A program made the position numbers and the translations under genes. Of a DNA stretch of 64,000 nucleotides, positions 51,776 through 60,514 are shown piece after piece. The stretch comes from Amycolatopsis solani (lineage in GTDB: Bacteria; Actinomycetota; Actinomycetes; Mycobacteriales; Pseudonocardiaceae). The stretch is from assembly GCF_033441515.1 (NCBI RefSeq), contig NZ_JAWQJT010000003.1, forward strand, positions 1,550,001 through 1,614,000. The letters run 5' to 3'. The notes beneath the pieces were generated by a model. The model made no database searches. It was not told where the DNA came from and worked only from the letters and a program-made list of their open reading frames with translations. The stretch's first letter is position 1; every line of letters begins with the position of its first letter.

Positions 51776-52591
51776 TCAGGCCTGGCCGACCTCGAACCGG
51801 GCGAACTTGGTCAGCGTCACGCCGGCCTCGTCGAGCAGGGCCTTGACGGTCTTCTTGTTGTCCTTGACCGAAGGCTGCTCGAGCAGGACGTTGTCCTTGT
51901 AGTAGGCGTTGACCTTGCCCTCGATGATCTTCGGCATGGCCTGCTCCGGCTTGCCCTCTTCCCGCGCGGTCTTCTCCGCGATGGAGCGCTCGTTCTCGAC
52001 GATCTCCGCCGGGACCTCTTCGCGGGTCAGGTACTTCGCGCGCAGCGCGGCGACCTGCATGGCGGCACCGCGGGCGGCCTCGGCGTCGTCACCGGTGAAC
52101 TCGACAAGCACGCCGACAGCCGGCGGCAGGTCGGAGCCGCGGCGGTGCAGGTAGGTCGCGGTCTGGCCTTCGAAGGCCACGACGCGGCGCAGCTCGAGCT
52201 TCTCGCCGATGCGGGCCGACAGCTCCTGGATGACCTCGCCGACGGTCTTGCCGTCGAGCTCGGCGGCCTTGAGCGCCTCGACGTCGGAGGTCTTGAGCTT
52301 CTTCGCGACCTCGACGACCTTCGCGGCCAGCGCCTGGAAGTCGGCGTTCTTGGCGACGAAGTCGGTCTCGGAGTCGAGCTCGATCAGGACGCCGCCTTCG
52401 CCGGTGACCAGGCCCTCGGCGGTGGCGCGCTCGGCGCGCTTGCCGACGTCCTTGGCACCCTTGATGCGCAGGAACTCGACGGCCTTGTCGAAGTCGCCGT
52501 CGTTCTCCTCCAGCGCCTTCTTGCAGTCCATCATGCCGGCGCCGGTCATCTCGCGCAGGCGCTTCACGTCAGCGGCGGTGTAGTTCGCCAT
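51776..52591 (-). CDS. tsf: Elongation factor Ts
   Basis: This 271-residue nucleotide-exchange factor for EF-Tu has the conserved N-terminal signature ([20 protein letters not shown]), the exchange motif TDFVAKN and the C-terminal VGQA. From the ATG at 52591 the length is normal; a longer open frame to 52816 has no start evidence. It follows rpsB by 91 nt containing a hairpin, as in other bacteria with an rpsB-tsf operon. Confidence 0.98.
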   Translation of the reverse strand: MANYTAADVKRLREMTGAGMMDCKKALEENDGDFDKAVEFLRIKGAKDVGKRAERATAEGLVTGEGGVLIELDSETDFVAKNADFQALAAKVVEVAKKLKTSDVEALKAAELDGKTVGEVIQELSARIGEKLELRRVVAFEGQTATYLHRRGSDLPPAVGVLVEFTGDDAEAARGAAMQVAALRAKYLTREEVPAEIVENERSIAEKTAREEGKPEQAMPKIIEGKVNAYYKDNVLLEQPSVKDNKKTVKALLDEAGVTLTKFARFEVGQA

Positions 52592-52638
52592 TCTGGTAGA
52601 TCCGTCCTTTTCAGGTACGTAAGCCTTGGAGGGTGCTG

Positions 52639-52674
52639 CGCCCGTGCGGCCGGCCGGAGCCGACCGCACGGGCG
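52639..52674. terminator. Hairpin in the rpsB-tsf gap (attenuator)
   Basis: CGCCCGTGCGG (52639-52649) pairs with CCGCACGGGCG (52664-52674), an 11-bp perfect stem with a 14-nt loop. It lies directly after rpsB and before tsf, so it is likely to reduce tsf expression relative to rpsB. Confidence 0.65.
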
Positions 52675-52682
52675 GGTGAACA

Positions 52683-53543
52683 TCAGGAGGAGGCGGTCGC
52701 CTGCTCGGTCGGGGCCTCGACGGCGGCAGCGGCCTCGGTCGCGTCGGCGGCGGCGGTCTCGGAGCCGGCGAGCAGCTCCTTCTCCCACTCGGCCAGCGGC
52801 TCGTCCGTGGCGACACCCGGCTCCGGCTTCGAGTCGGCCGACGAACCGTTGCGGCTGGAGCGCGCCATCAGACCGGCGGCCGCGGCCTCGGCGACGACCT
52901 TGGTCAGCAGCGCGGCCGACCGGATCGCGTCGTCGTTGCCCGGGATCGGGTAGTCGACCTCGTCCGGGTCGCAGTTGGTGTCCAGGATCGCGACGACCGG
53001 GATGTTCAGCTTGCGAGCCTCGCCGACGGCGATGTGCTCCTTCTTCGTGTCGACGATCCACACCGCGCTCGGCACCTTGGCCATGTCGCGGATACCGCCG
53101 AGGGTCTTCTCGAGCTTGTCCTTCTCGCGGGTCAGCGTCAGGATCTCGCGCTTGGTGAGACCTTCGAAGCCGCCGGTCTGCTCCCGCGACTCGAGCTCCT
53201 TCAGGCGGAGGAGGCGCTTGTGCACGGTCTGGAAGTTGGTCAGCATGCCGCCGAGCCAGCGCTGGTTGACGTAGGGCATGCCCACGCGCGCGGCCTCGTT
53301 GGCGATGGCTTCCTGAGCCTGCTTCTTGGTGCCGACGAACATGATCGTGCCACCGTGCGCGACGGTTTCCTTGATGAACTCGAAGGCACGGTCGATGTAG
53401 GTCAGCGTCTGCTGCAGGTCGATGATGTAGATGCCGTTGCGCTCGGTGAAGATGTAGCGCTTCATCTTCGGGTTCCACCGACGAGTCTGGTGCCCGAAGT
53501 GCACGCCGCTGTCGAGCAGCTGCTTCATGGTGACGACGGCCAT
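52683..53543 (-). CDS. rpsB: 30S ribosomal protein S2
   Basis: This 286-residue ribosomal protein S2 has the typical [18 protein letters not shown] start, [16 protein letters not shown] and the [20 protein letters not shown] signature. An acidic Ala/Glu/Thr-rich tail of about 40 residues follows the S2 fold, common in actinobacteria. It is the first gene of the operon and is divergent from the M23 peptidase gene. ATG 53543 is followed at once by [13 protein letters not shown]. Confidence 0.98.
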   Translation of the reverse strand: MAVVTMKQLLDSGVHFGHQTRRWNPKMKRYIFTERNGIYIIDLQQTLTYIDRAFEFIKETVAHGGTIMFVGTKKQAQEAIANEAARVGMPYVNQRWLGGMLTNFQTVHKRLLRLKELESREQTGGFEGLTKREILTLTREKDKLEKTLGGIRDMAKVPSAVWIVDTKKEHIAVGEARKLNIPVVAILDTNCDPDEVDYPIPGNDDAIRSAALLTKVVAEAAAAGLMARSSRNGSSADSKPEPGVATDEPLAEWEKELLAGSETAAADATEAAAAVEAPTEQATASS

Positions 53544-53927
53544 TGCCGGAATCACACCTCTTCTGTGTAGTGCGCGCCCGCGGTACTGCCCGTTGACGCG
53601 CTGCTCGGTTTTGTCGCTCCCGGCCGGGTGGCCGTTCGCCCTGGTGCCCGTGGCGGCGTCCGGACCCCGGGGCGCTGATGAACCCCTGGGACCGCCGGAC
53701 CCCGTGCGTCTCCCCCACCTCGAAAACCGGGGGAACGCGCACGTGCACGCGAAGTCAGTCCGCTCACACGGACCGCGCAAAAGATTCTACCCCCTCCCAC
53801 CACCCCGTCCCCCACCGGCGGCGATTGGACGACGGAGTTGTCCACAACGGGTCTGGTTATCCACAGATTCGCGGACGGGCCCCCACGGCAGCCGCGGGTG
53901 CCGCAGGCTGGAGGAATGGAGTCGATC
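53544..53927. promoter_or_regulatory. rpsB upstream region with candidate -10
   Basis: This 384-nt region contains the rpsB leader and the divergent M23 promoter. A TAGAAT box on the minus strand (53784-53789) could be the rpsB -10 element, giving a leader of about 240 nt, long enough for S2 autoregulation. Two DnaA-box-like 9-mers lie near 53838-53865. No gene was seen. The promoter call is tentative. Confidence 0.4.
53838..53865 (+). promoter_or_regulatory. Pair of DnaA-box-like sequences
   Basis: TTGTCCACA (53838-53846) and TTATCCACA (53857-53865) match the DnaA consensus TT(A/G)TCCACA exactly, in the same orientation and 19 bp apart. They lie 62-90 nt upstream of the M23 gene start. Two boxes do not make an origin; a regulatory or titration role is possible. 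Confidence 0.55.
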
Positions 53928-54827
53928 ATGCGTTCCCGGCGGTGGCCGCCGGGCTGGTTCGGAGTGGTGTTCGTGCTGGTCGTGGCGGTATTGGTGGGGT
54001 TGGGAGGTGGAGTTGGAACGGCGATGGCGCCTGCCCGGGACCCGGTCTTGGAGAGACCCTCAACGGTGGTGGCGTCGCCGGCTGCGGGTGCGGCGGAGCT
54101 GGGGATAGCCGGCGGGGTGGTGGCCGATCCGGGGCCGCCGCCGACGTCGCCGCTGTTCCTCCCGGTGCCACCGGCCGGGCCGTGGCCGCCGCCTCTGCCG
54201 GCGTCGCCCGCGGGGGCTCAGCCACCACCGTTGTCGACGTTGTCCGTGCGGTCCGAGCCACCACCGGTGCTCGCTTCGCGACTGGACGGGCCCTCGGTGC
54301 GCGCGTCGTTGGCAAGGTCGCTTCTCACCCCACCGCCAGGGACGTGGGCGGGCCTGCTGCCCCCGTCTCGGCCGATCGGGTCGGCGGCGCAGGACGTGCG
54401 GCAGCCGCGGCTGTCCTGGCCGCTGTCACCCGTTCCGGTGGTCATGAAGTACTTCGACGCCCCCGAAACGCCCTACGGTGCCGGGCACCGCGGGGTCGAC
54501 CTCGCCGCCGGGCCCGGGCAGGAGGTGCTCGCGGCCGATGCGGGGGTCGTCGTGTTCGTCGGGCCGGTGGGCGGGCGGACCGTCATGTCCGTCGACCACG
54601 ACGGCGGCCTGCGCACCACCTACGAGCCCATCGCGCCGAAAGTGGCCGTCGGTGAGCAGGTCTACCGGGGGCAGGTGCTCGGGACCGTCCTCGCCGGCCA
54701 CCCCGGCTGCCTCGTGGCGGCCTGCCTGCACTGGGGCGTGCGGCGGGGCGACGAGTACGTCGATCCCCTGGCCCTGACCGGCGAGGTGGGCGAATACCGG
54801 CTCAAGGCGTGGGGAGGTGGTCTGTGA
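53928..54827 (+). CDS. M23 family (LytM-like) metallopeptidase, secreted
   Basis: This 299-residue protein starts with a basic N-terminus and one hydrophobic anchor (about 10-30). A Pro/Ala-rich linker of about 130 residues follows, then a C-terminal M23 domain with HRGVDLAAGPGQEV and the second zinc motif LHWGV. It probably cuts or binds peptidoglycan cross-links. ATG 53928 is favoured because GGAG lies 6 nt upstream; ATG 53916 is too close to its ribosome-binding site. Its stop touches the convergent sigma-factor stop. A homologue holds the same place in mycobacteria. Confidence 0.9.
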   Translation: MRSRRWPPGWFGVVFVLVVAVLVGLGGGVGTAMAPARDPVLERPSTVVASPAAGAAELGIAGGVVADPGPPPTSPLFLPVPPAGPWPPPLPASPAGAQPPPLSTLSVRSEPPPVLASRLDGPSVRASLARSLLTPPPGTWAGLLPPSRPIGSAAQDVRQPRLSWPLSPVPVVMKYFDAPETPYGAGHRGVDLAAGPGQEVLAADAGVVVFVGPVGGRTVMSVDHDGGLRTTYEPIAPKVAVGEQVYRGQVLGTVLAGHPGCLVAACLHWGVRRGDEYVDPLALTGEVGEYRLKAWGGGL

Positions 54828-55811
54828 TCAGGTGCCGGTCTGCTCGACGAGCTTGGCCCGCAGGCGCATGACGGCCCGGGTGTGCAGCTGGCTGACCCGC
54901 GACTCCGTGACGCCGAGGACCTTGCCGATCTCGGCGAGGGTCAGGCTCTCGAAGTAGTAGAGGCTGACGACGATCTTGTCCCGCTCGGTGAGCTGGGCGA
55001 TGGCCTGCGCCAGCTGGCGGCGGTTGTCCTGGTCGACGAGCACCGCGACCGGGTCGACGGCGTCGTCGTCGGGCAGCGTGTCGACCAGGGAGCCGCTGTC
55101 CTTGCCGGCGGCCACCAGGTCTTCCAGCGCGACGACGCTGGTCAGCTGCAGCTGACCGTAGAAGTCGCGCAGGTCGTCGAGGCCGATGCCGAGCTCCGCG
55201 GCGAGCTCCGCGTCGGTCGGGGTGCGGTGCAGGCGGGCGCCGAGGCGCTCCATCGCGCGCTCGGCCTCCTTGGCCTTGCTGCGGACCGCGCGGGGCACCC
55301 AGTCCTGGGAACGGAGGTCGTCGAGGATCGCGCCGCGGATGCGCTGCATCGCGTACGTCTCGAAGCGCAGGCCGCGCTCGGGGTCGAACTTCTCGATCGC
55401 GTCGACGAGGCCGAAGATGCCCGACTGCACGAGGTCACCGACGTCGACGTGGGTGGGCAGGCCGGTGCCGACCCGGCCCGCGACGTACTTGACCAGCGGG
55501 GCGTAGTGCAGCACGAGCCGATCGCGCGACGCCTGGTCGGGGCTGTCGGCGAACTGCCGCCACAGCGCCGCGATCCCGGCGTCGACGTCGTAGCCGGCGC
55601 GGGAGTCCGCGGGCACGGCGGCCTCACCGTGAGTGGTCACTCCGGCGGCTTCGGTCACGTGCGGTCCTGCGGTCATTGCACAGTCGTTCTCGGCATGCGG
55701 CTCAGTGTCGTCTCCGTGCTCGTGCGGATGCGCGTGCGCCGCCGAGCCCGCTGCTGACGACCCCGGCGAGGCTCCCCTGGCCGCCTCAGGCCCTGGGATG
55801 CGCTCGGTCAT
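54828..55811 (-). CDS. whiG: FliA/WhiG-family RNA polymerase sigma factor
   Basis: This sigma-28-type factor has sigma regions 2 ([20 protein letters not shown], then [20 protein letters not shown]), 3 and 4 ([20 protein letters not shown]). The first 45 residues are His/Ala-rich and may not be translated; an internal ATG at 55676 gives 282 residues. The Streptomyces whiG gene, needed to begin sporulation of aerial hyphae, has the same neighbours. The role here is inferred from that. With the long start it overlaps xerC by 26 nt. Confidence 0.88.
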   Translation of the reverse strand: MTERIPGPEAARGASPGSSAAGSAAHAHPHEHGDDTEPHAENDCAMTAGPHVTEAAGVTTHGEAAVPADSRAGYDVDAGIAALWRQFADSPDQASRDRLVLHYAPLVKYVAGRVGTGLPTHVDVGDLVQSGIFGLVDAIEKFDPERGLRFETYAMQRIRGAILDDLRSQDWVPRAVRSKAKEAERAMERLGARLHRTPTDAELAAELGIGLDDLRDFYGQLQLTSVVALEDLVAAGKDSGSLVDTLPDDDAVDPVAVLVDQDNRRQLAQAIAQLTERDKIVVSLYYFESLTLAEIGKVLGVTESRVSQLHTRAVMRLRAKLVEQTGT

Positions 55812-56766
55812 GGATCGCTTTCAACCGGTCGACGGTCACATGAGTGTAGAGCTGCGTCGTGGCAAGCGTAGCGTGACCAAGCAGTTCCTGAACGCTCCTG
55901 AGATCCGCGCCCCCCTCCAGCAGATGCGTCGCAGCGGAATGACGCAGGCCGTGCGGCCCCATGTCGAGCGCTCCGGGCACCGCCGTGACGGCGTCGTGCA
56001 CCACGCGCCGCACCGCCCGCGGGTCGACGCGTTTGCCCCGGACCCCGAGGAAAAGCGCGGGCTCAGCGCCGTCACCACCGCTTTCGGCGACGATCTTCGG
56101 CCGCCCCTCGTCTATCCAGTCGGTCAGCGCCGCGGCCGCCGGGATGCCGAACGGGACCACGCGCTCCTTGGCGCCCTTGCCGAGGACCGTGACGACACGA
56201 CGGGAGAAATCGGCCCCGCCGACGTCCAGCCCGCACAACTCGGACACGCGGATGCCGGTCGCGTAGAGCAGCTCGACGATCGCGCGATCACGCAGTGCGA
56301 CCGGATCGCGCTGCTCCGCACCCGCCGCCGACGCCTGCATGACCTCCCCGGCCTGGCCGGCACGCAGCACCCCGGGCAGGGTGCGGTGCGCCCGCGGGGC
56401 GGCGAGCCGGCCGCCCGGGTCGGTGGCCAGGGCGCCGGTCCGGTGCGCCCACGCGGTGAAGGTCCGGGCCGAGGCGGCCCGCCGCGCGAGCGTCGTGCGG
56501 CTCGCCCCGCCGGACTGCTGCGCGGCGAGCCACGCCCGCAGCCGGGCGAGGTCGAGGTCGGCGAGGGCGCCCCCGCCGTCCACGACGAAGCCCAGCAGCG
56601 ACACCGCATCGCCGACGTACGCGCGGACGGTGTGCGCGGACAGGCCCCGCTCGAGCCCGAGGTGCCGTTCGTACCCGGTGACGACGGCCCGGACGGGCTC
56701 GGGCAGCGCGGCCCGGAGCGCGCGCAGGTCGGGACGGCGGGCCCGGCCGGAGCGTGGTGACGGCAT
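55786..56766 (-). CDS. xerC: Tyrosine recombinase XerC
   Basis: This 326-residue recombinase has the full tyrosine-recombinase set: Arg173 (ATGIRVSEL), Lys200, His272 and Arg275 (HGLRH), His298 and nucleophile Tyr307 (TTQLYTHV). It is expected to resolve chromosome dimers at dif with a partner. Its place between dprA and whiG is conserved in actinomycetes. It ends within the start region of the sigma factor, so the two are probably co-transcribed. The 102-nt gap to dprA holds only G/C-rich sequence. Confidence 0.95.
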   Translation of the reverse strand: MPSPRSGRARRPDLRALRAALPEPVRAVVTGYERHLGLERGLSAHTVRAYVGDAVSLLGFVVDGGGALADLDLARLRAWLAAQQSGGASRTTLARRAASARTFTAWAHRTGALATDPGGRLAAPRAHRTLPGVLRAGQAGEVMQASAAGAEQRDPVALRDRAIVELLYATGIRVSELCGLDVGGADFSRRVVTVLGKGAKERVVPFGIPAAAALTDWIDEGRPKIVAESGGDGAEPALFLGVRGKRVDPRAVRRVVHDAVTAVPGALDMGPHGLRHSAATHLLEGGADLRSVQELLGHATLATTQLYTHVTVDRLKAIHDRAHPRA

Positions 56767-56868
56767 GATGTCACGCTGCGGGAACTACCGCCCGCGGTCA
56801 AGGATCGCCACGCGGGCCGACCGGACCGGCCGAACACCTTCGACGATTTCGCCCGGATTCCGTGGCGT

Positions 56869-58011
56869 TCACGCGCTTTCCCTCCGTCGTCGCCAGCCCG
56901 CTTCCCCGCGGACGGCGAATCCGTCGATCTCCAGTGCCGGCAGCAGTGCCCGCACCCGCCGCAACGGGATGCCGGCTTCGACCGCGATCTCCGCGTCGGA
57001 CCGTTCCGCGCGCACGGCCAGCGCCTCGTAGGTGCGCAGCGCTTCGGGCCCGAGCCGGTCGGTGGACCGCTTTTGGCGGCCCGGCGCGGTGTCTTCGGCG
57101 ATGCCGAAATGGCCCACCGTCTCGAGGACTTGGTCGATGGTCGAGACGAGCGTCGCCCGGGAGTCGCGGATCAGCTCGTGGCAGCCGACGGACATCGCGG
57201 ATGAGATCGGCCCCGGCAACGCCATCACGATCTTGCCGAAGGCACCGGCGGTGCTCGCGGTGTTGCGGGCGCCGCTGCGCTGCCCGGCCTCGACGACCAC
57301 GGTGCCCTCGGTGAGGGCGGCGATGAGCCGGTTGCGGACGAGGAAGCGGTGCCGCGCCGGTGGCGTGCCGGGCGGGTACTCGCTGACGACCGCACCGCCG
57401 GATCGCACGATCCGGTTCAGCAGCCCGACGTGCCCGGCCGGATAACCGGCGTCGACGGCGCACCCGAGCACCGCGACGGTGACCCCGCCGGCGGCGAGCG
57501 CGCCGCGGTGGGCCGCGCCGTCGATGCCGTACGCCGCCCCCGAGAACACGGGTACGCCCCTGGCAGCCAGCCCGTAGGCGAGCTCGGCCGCGTGGTGTTC
57601 GCCGTAGTCGGTGGCCGCGCGGGCCCCGACGACGGCCACGGCCCGATCGGTGGCGGTGCCGAGCGCGACCTCGCCGGCCACCCACAACGCCAGCGGCGGC
57701 ACGGCCTCGGTCACCCCGCGCCGCGCGGCCTGGTCCACAGCGAGCAACGCCCACGCGGGCCACTCGTCGTCTTCCGGCACGACCAGCCGGGCACCGGCCT
57801 CGGCGGCACGGGCGAAGTCCTGGCCGACCAGGTCGTAGTCCCGCCGGGCTTCGGTCGCCTTCAGCACCTCGGCCGGGCAGTCGCCGCCGCGGACCAACGC
57901 GGCAGCCGCGACCGGGCCGTGCTCGGCCACGAAGGCGACCAGGGCGGGCGCCGGCGGTTCGGCCACTCGCAGCAGGTAGGCGCGGGCCTGGCGCACCTCG
58001 TCGGGGCTCAT
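56869..58011 (-). CDS. dprA: DNA-processing protein DprA
   Basis: This 380-residue DprA/Smf protein binds single-stranded DNA and loads RecA. It has the Rossmann-type domain (VAVVGARAATDYGEHHAAEL, then SGAAYGIDGAAHRGALAAGG) and a C-terminal winged-helix-like segment (SDAEIAVEAGIPLRRVRALL). Its ATG overlaps the stop of comM as ATGA (58008-58011), showing coupling. No other classical competence genes are in the window, so it may act in general recombination. Confidence 0.95.
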   Translation of the reverse strand: MSPDEVRQARAYLLRVAEPPAPALVAFVAEHGPVAAAALVRGGDCPAEVLKATEARRDYDLVGQDFARAAEAGARLVVPEDDEWPAWALLAVDQAARRGVTEAVPPLALWVAGEVALGTATDRAVAVVGARAATDYGEHHAAELAYGLAARGVPVFSGAAYGIDGAAHRGALAAGGVTVAVLGCAVDAGYPAGHVGLLNRIVRSGGAVVSEYPPGTPPARHRFLVRNRLIAALTEGTVVVEAGQRSGARNTASTAGAFGKIVMALPGPISSAMSVGCHELIRDSRATLVSTIDQVLETVGHFGIAEDTAPGRQKRSTDRLGPEALRTYEALAVRAERSDAEIAVEAGIPLRRVRALLPALEIDGFAVRGEAGWRRRRESA

Positions 58012-59519
58012 GCCACGACCCGCTCGCGGAAGTCCAGCGCCGCACCGACTTGCTCGGCACCGGGCCGGGACTCGCCGTCCAGATCGGCCAGGGTCCAGGC
58101 GATGCGCAGGCACCGGTCCGCACCTCGGCCACTGAGGAAGCCGCGGTCCATGGCGCGGTCGAGCAGAACCGTTGCGTCCGGGGGCAGCGCGAATTCGCGG
58201 CGCAACGCCGGGCCGGGTACCTCGGAGTTCGAGCGCCAGCCCTGCGCCCGCCACCGGTCGGCGGCGCGGTGGCGGGCCGCGAGCACGCGCTCACGGACTT
58301 TCTCCGTCGGCTCCGCCGCGTCGGTGTCGCGGACGCTGAGCGCGCTCAGCGGGCGCAGGCGGACGGACAGGTCGACGCGGTCGAGCAGCGGCCCGGAGAG
58401 GCGGCCGAGGTAGCGACGGCGGGCCGCCGGTGTGCAGACGCAGTCGGTGTCCTTCGGTGGCGCGCACGCGCAGGGGTTGGTCGCCAGCACCAGCTGGAAC
58501 CGCGCAGGGTAAGTGATCGCGCCCTTGACGCGCGCGATGCGCACTTCGCCTTCTTCGAGCACCGTCCGCAGAGATTCGAGGCGCTCGCCGCCGAACTCGC
58601 AGACCTCGTCGAGGAACAGCACGCCGCGGTGGGCGCGGCTGATCGCACCCGGGGAGGCGAGACCGCTGCCGCCGCCGATGAGTGCCGCGACCGTGATCGA
58701 GTGGTGCGGAGCCACGAACGGCGGCACGACGACCAGCGGTGACGACTTCGACAGCGAGCCGTCGACCGAGTGCACCGCGGTGACCTCAAGCGATTCCTCG
58801 GGCGAGAGCCGGGGCAGCAGGCCGGGCAGGCGTTTCGCCAGCATCGTCTTGCCGACGCCGGGTGGACCGGTGAACAGGACGTGGTGCCCGCCCGCGGCGG
58901 CCACCTCCAAAGCCCAGCGCGCTTCCGGCTGCCCGACGACGTCGGCGAGATCCGGCACTGCGGGCGGGACCGCCGGGCCGGGTGGCTCGGGGTGCGCCAG
59001 CTCGCCTTCTTGCTTCAGCCATGCGACGAAGTCCCGCAAGTGCGGTGCGCCGGCGATTTCGATGCCGTCGACCAGCGCGGCCTCGACGAGGGAGTCCGCC
59101 GGGACGACGGCGCGTTCGTAGCCGGCCGCGCGGGCCGCCAGCAGGCCGGGAAGAATGCCGCGGACAGGGCGGACGCGGCCGTCGAGAGCGAGCTCGCCGA
59201 GCAGGACCGTGCCGAGCAGCCGGGTTGCCGGGACCGCGCCGGTGGCGGCGAGCACCGCGGCGGCGATGCCGAGGTCGTAGGCCGAGCCGACCTTGGGCAG
59301 GTTCGCCGGGGACAGGCCGAGCGTCACCTTGCCTTCCGGCCAGCGCTGCCCGGAGTTGCGGACGGCGGAGCGGACGCGGTCCTTGGCTTCGCGCAGCCCG
59401 GCGTCGGGCAGGCCGACCAGCGTGATTCGGCTGAGTCCGCCGCCGAGGTCGGCTTCGATCTCGATGAGCCGGCCGTCGATTCCCAGCAACGCGACGCTCC
59501 ATGCCTTGGCGATGGGCAT
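58008..59519 (-). CDS. comM: YifB/ComM family Mg-chelatase-like ATPase
   Basis: This 503-residue AAA+ protein has an N-terminal Lon-like domain and an ATPase core. Walker A is GPPGVGKTM near residue 220, Walker B is GVLFLDEVCEFG, and a four-Cys motif lies in NPCACAPPKDTDCVCTP. ComM promotes branch migration in natural transformation of some bacteria; in actinomycetes the role is less clear. Its start overlaps the yraN stop by one base (TGATG), and its stop is coupled to dprA. Confidence 0.95.
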   Translation of the reverse strand: MPIAKAWSVALLGIDGRLIEIEADLGGGLSRITLVGLPDAGLREAKDRVRSAVRNSGQRWPEGKVTLGLSPANLPKVGSAYDLGIAAAVLAATGAVPATRLLGTVLLGELALDGRVRPVRGILPGLLAARAAGYERAVVPADSLVEAALVDGIEIAGAPHLRDFVAWLKQEGELAHPEPPGPAVPPAVPDLADVVGQPEARWALEVAAAGGHHVLFTGPPGVGKTMLAKRLPGLLPRLSPEESLEVTAVHSVDGSLSKSSPLVVVPPFVAPHHSITVAALIGGGSGLASPGAISRAHRGVLFLDEVCEFGGERLESLRTVLEEGEVRIARVKGAITYPARFQLVLATNPCACAPPKDTDCVCTPAARRRYLGRLSGPLLDRVDLSVRLRPLSALSVRDTDAAEPTEKVRERVLAARHRAADRWRAQGWRSNSEVPGPALRREFALPPDATVLLDRAMDRGFLSGRGADRCLRIAWTLADLDGESRPGAEQVGAALDFRERVVA

Positions 59520-59896
59520 CAGAACGCCGCCTCGAGGTGCTGGAGGCGGGGGCTGGTGCCTGGTTCCGCGAGGATCGTGACGACGTCGTAGCGGACAGGG
59601 CACCAGCCGATGCGGAAGTTCTGCAGCCAGCGTTGGGCGGCTCGGCGGACACGGCCGGCCTTCTCCTCCGTGACTGTCTCCGTGGGGAGGCCGAACTCGG
59701 TGCCGGAGCGGGTTTTGACCTCGCAGACGATGATGCGGGTGCGGTCGGTGAAGACGAGGTCCAGTTCGCCTTCGCGGCAACGCCAGTTGCGGGCCAGCAG
59801 GACCAGACCGCGGTCCTGCAGGTAGCGGAGGGCGAGGTCCTCGCCCCAGGCACCCAGGTCGCGGCGGTGTCTTGCGAGCTCGTCGGTGCCCGTCAT
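59519..59896 (-). CDS. YraN family (UPF0102) endonuclease-like protein
   Basis: This 125-residue protein has the YraN/UPF0102 pattern: GAWGEDLALRYLQDRG, NWRCREGELDLVF and IIVCEVKTRSG. These give a PD-(D/E)xK-nuclease-like active site (E, D and ExK). The biochemical role is unknown; related proteins are predicted Holliday-junction-like nucleases. It is the first gene of the yraN-comM-dprA run. The 294-nt upstream gap contains two DnaA-box-like sequences and a terminator. Confidence 0.92.
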   Translation of the reverse strand: MTGTDELARHRRDLGAWGEDLALRYLQDRGLVLLARNWRCREGELDLVFTDRTRIIVCEVKTRSGTEFGLPTETVTEEKAGRVRRAAQRWLQNFRIGWCPVRYDVVTILAEPGTSPRLQHLEAAF

Positions 59897-60014
59897 CGTG
59901 TTCGCCCCCTCGTCGGTCCGCGCCGGTCACCGGGGCGGTCCCGGCGATCACGGTGCGTGTGCGTTCGACGATGCCAGGCTGCGGAGGAGGTCGACCAGAG
60001 CCGATTCGCCGACC

Positions 60015-60041
60015 TGTGGACAACCGGGGTGCTGTGGACAA
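60015..60041 (-). promoter_or_regulatory. Pair of DnaA-box-like sequences
   Basis: TGTGGACAA occurs at 60015-60023 and 60033-60041, the minus-strand form of TTGTCCACA, 18 bp apart in the same orientation. They lie about 120-145 nt upstream of yraN. The spacing resembles the pair at 53838-53865. A DnaA-dependent role is possible but untested. Confidence 0.5.
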
Positions 60042-60133
60042 CTGGTCCCCGGGTCGCAAGGGAAGCGCCCGGATTGTCGGTGCGGTGTGCTACGGCGGCG
60101 ATGGCGGGCCGCGCGTATTCGTGGGCGCATGAA

Positions 60134-60177
60134 AGAACCGCGCCGGCTCACCCGTTCAGGTGAGGCGGCGCGGTTCT
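60134..60177. terminator. Hairpin terminator after the DUF2469 gene
   Basis: A nearly perfect 19-bp stem with one G-G mismatch (60134-60152 with 60159-60177) and a 6-nt loop lies 14 nt past the DUF2469 stop on the minus strand. It separates that operon from yraN. Confidence 0.8.
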
Positions 60178-60190
60178 TCGGTGGTCGGCG

Positions 60191-60514
60191 TCAGCCCGAG
60201 AACGGGCCGTCTTCCGGGAGGCGTAGGTCGGGTTTGTCGAGTTCCTCCACGTTCACGTCCTTGAACGTGATGACCCGGACGTGCTTGACGAAGCGGGCCG
60301 GGCGGTACATGTCCCAGACCCACGCGTCGGACATGCGGACCTCGAAGTACACCTCGCCGCCGCCGTCGCGGACCTGGACGTCCACTGCGTTGGCCAGGTA
60401 GAACCGCCGCTCGGTCTCCACCACGTACGAGAACTGACCCACTATGTCGCGGTACTCGCGGTACAGCGAGAGCTCCATCTCGGTCTCGTACTTCTCGAGA
60501 TCCTCTGCGCTCAT
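60191..60514 (-). CDS. DUF2469 protein
   Basis: This 107-residue actinobacterial protein has MSAEDLEKYETEMELSLYRE at the start and YEVRMSDAWVWDMYRPARFV-like central residues. Family members lie downstream of rnhB in mycobacteria (Rv2901c) and have no known function. It is acidic, cytoplasmic by prediction, with no signal. The start overlaps the rnhB stop as ATGA (60511-60514). The terminator follows, making this the last gene of the rplS-lepB-rnhB direction. Confidence 0.92.
   Translation of the reverse strand: MSAEDLEKYETEMELSLYREYRDIVGQFSYVVETERRFYLANAVDVQVRDGGGEVYFEVRMSDAWVWDMYRPARFVKHVRVITFKDVNVEELDKPDLRLPEDGPFSG

Noticed and set aside
53838..53865. Replication origin suggested by DnaA boxes
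   Set aside because: Only two boxes are present, with no dnaA/dnaN genes and no AT-rich unwinding region; oriC would have many boxes.
55677..55811. Treating the His/Ala-rich N-terminus of the sigma factor as certain
   Set aside because: The start could equally be ATG 55676, because neither start has a strong ribosome-binding site; the long form is kept only provisionally.
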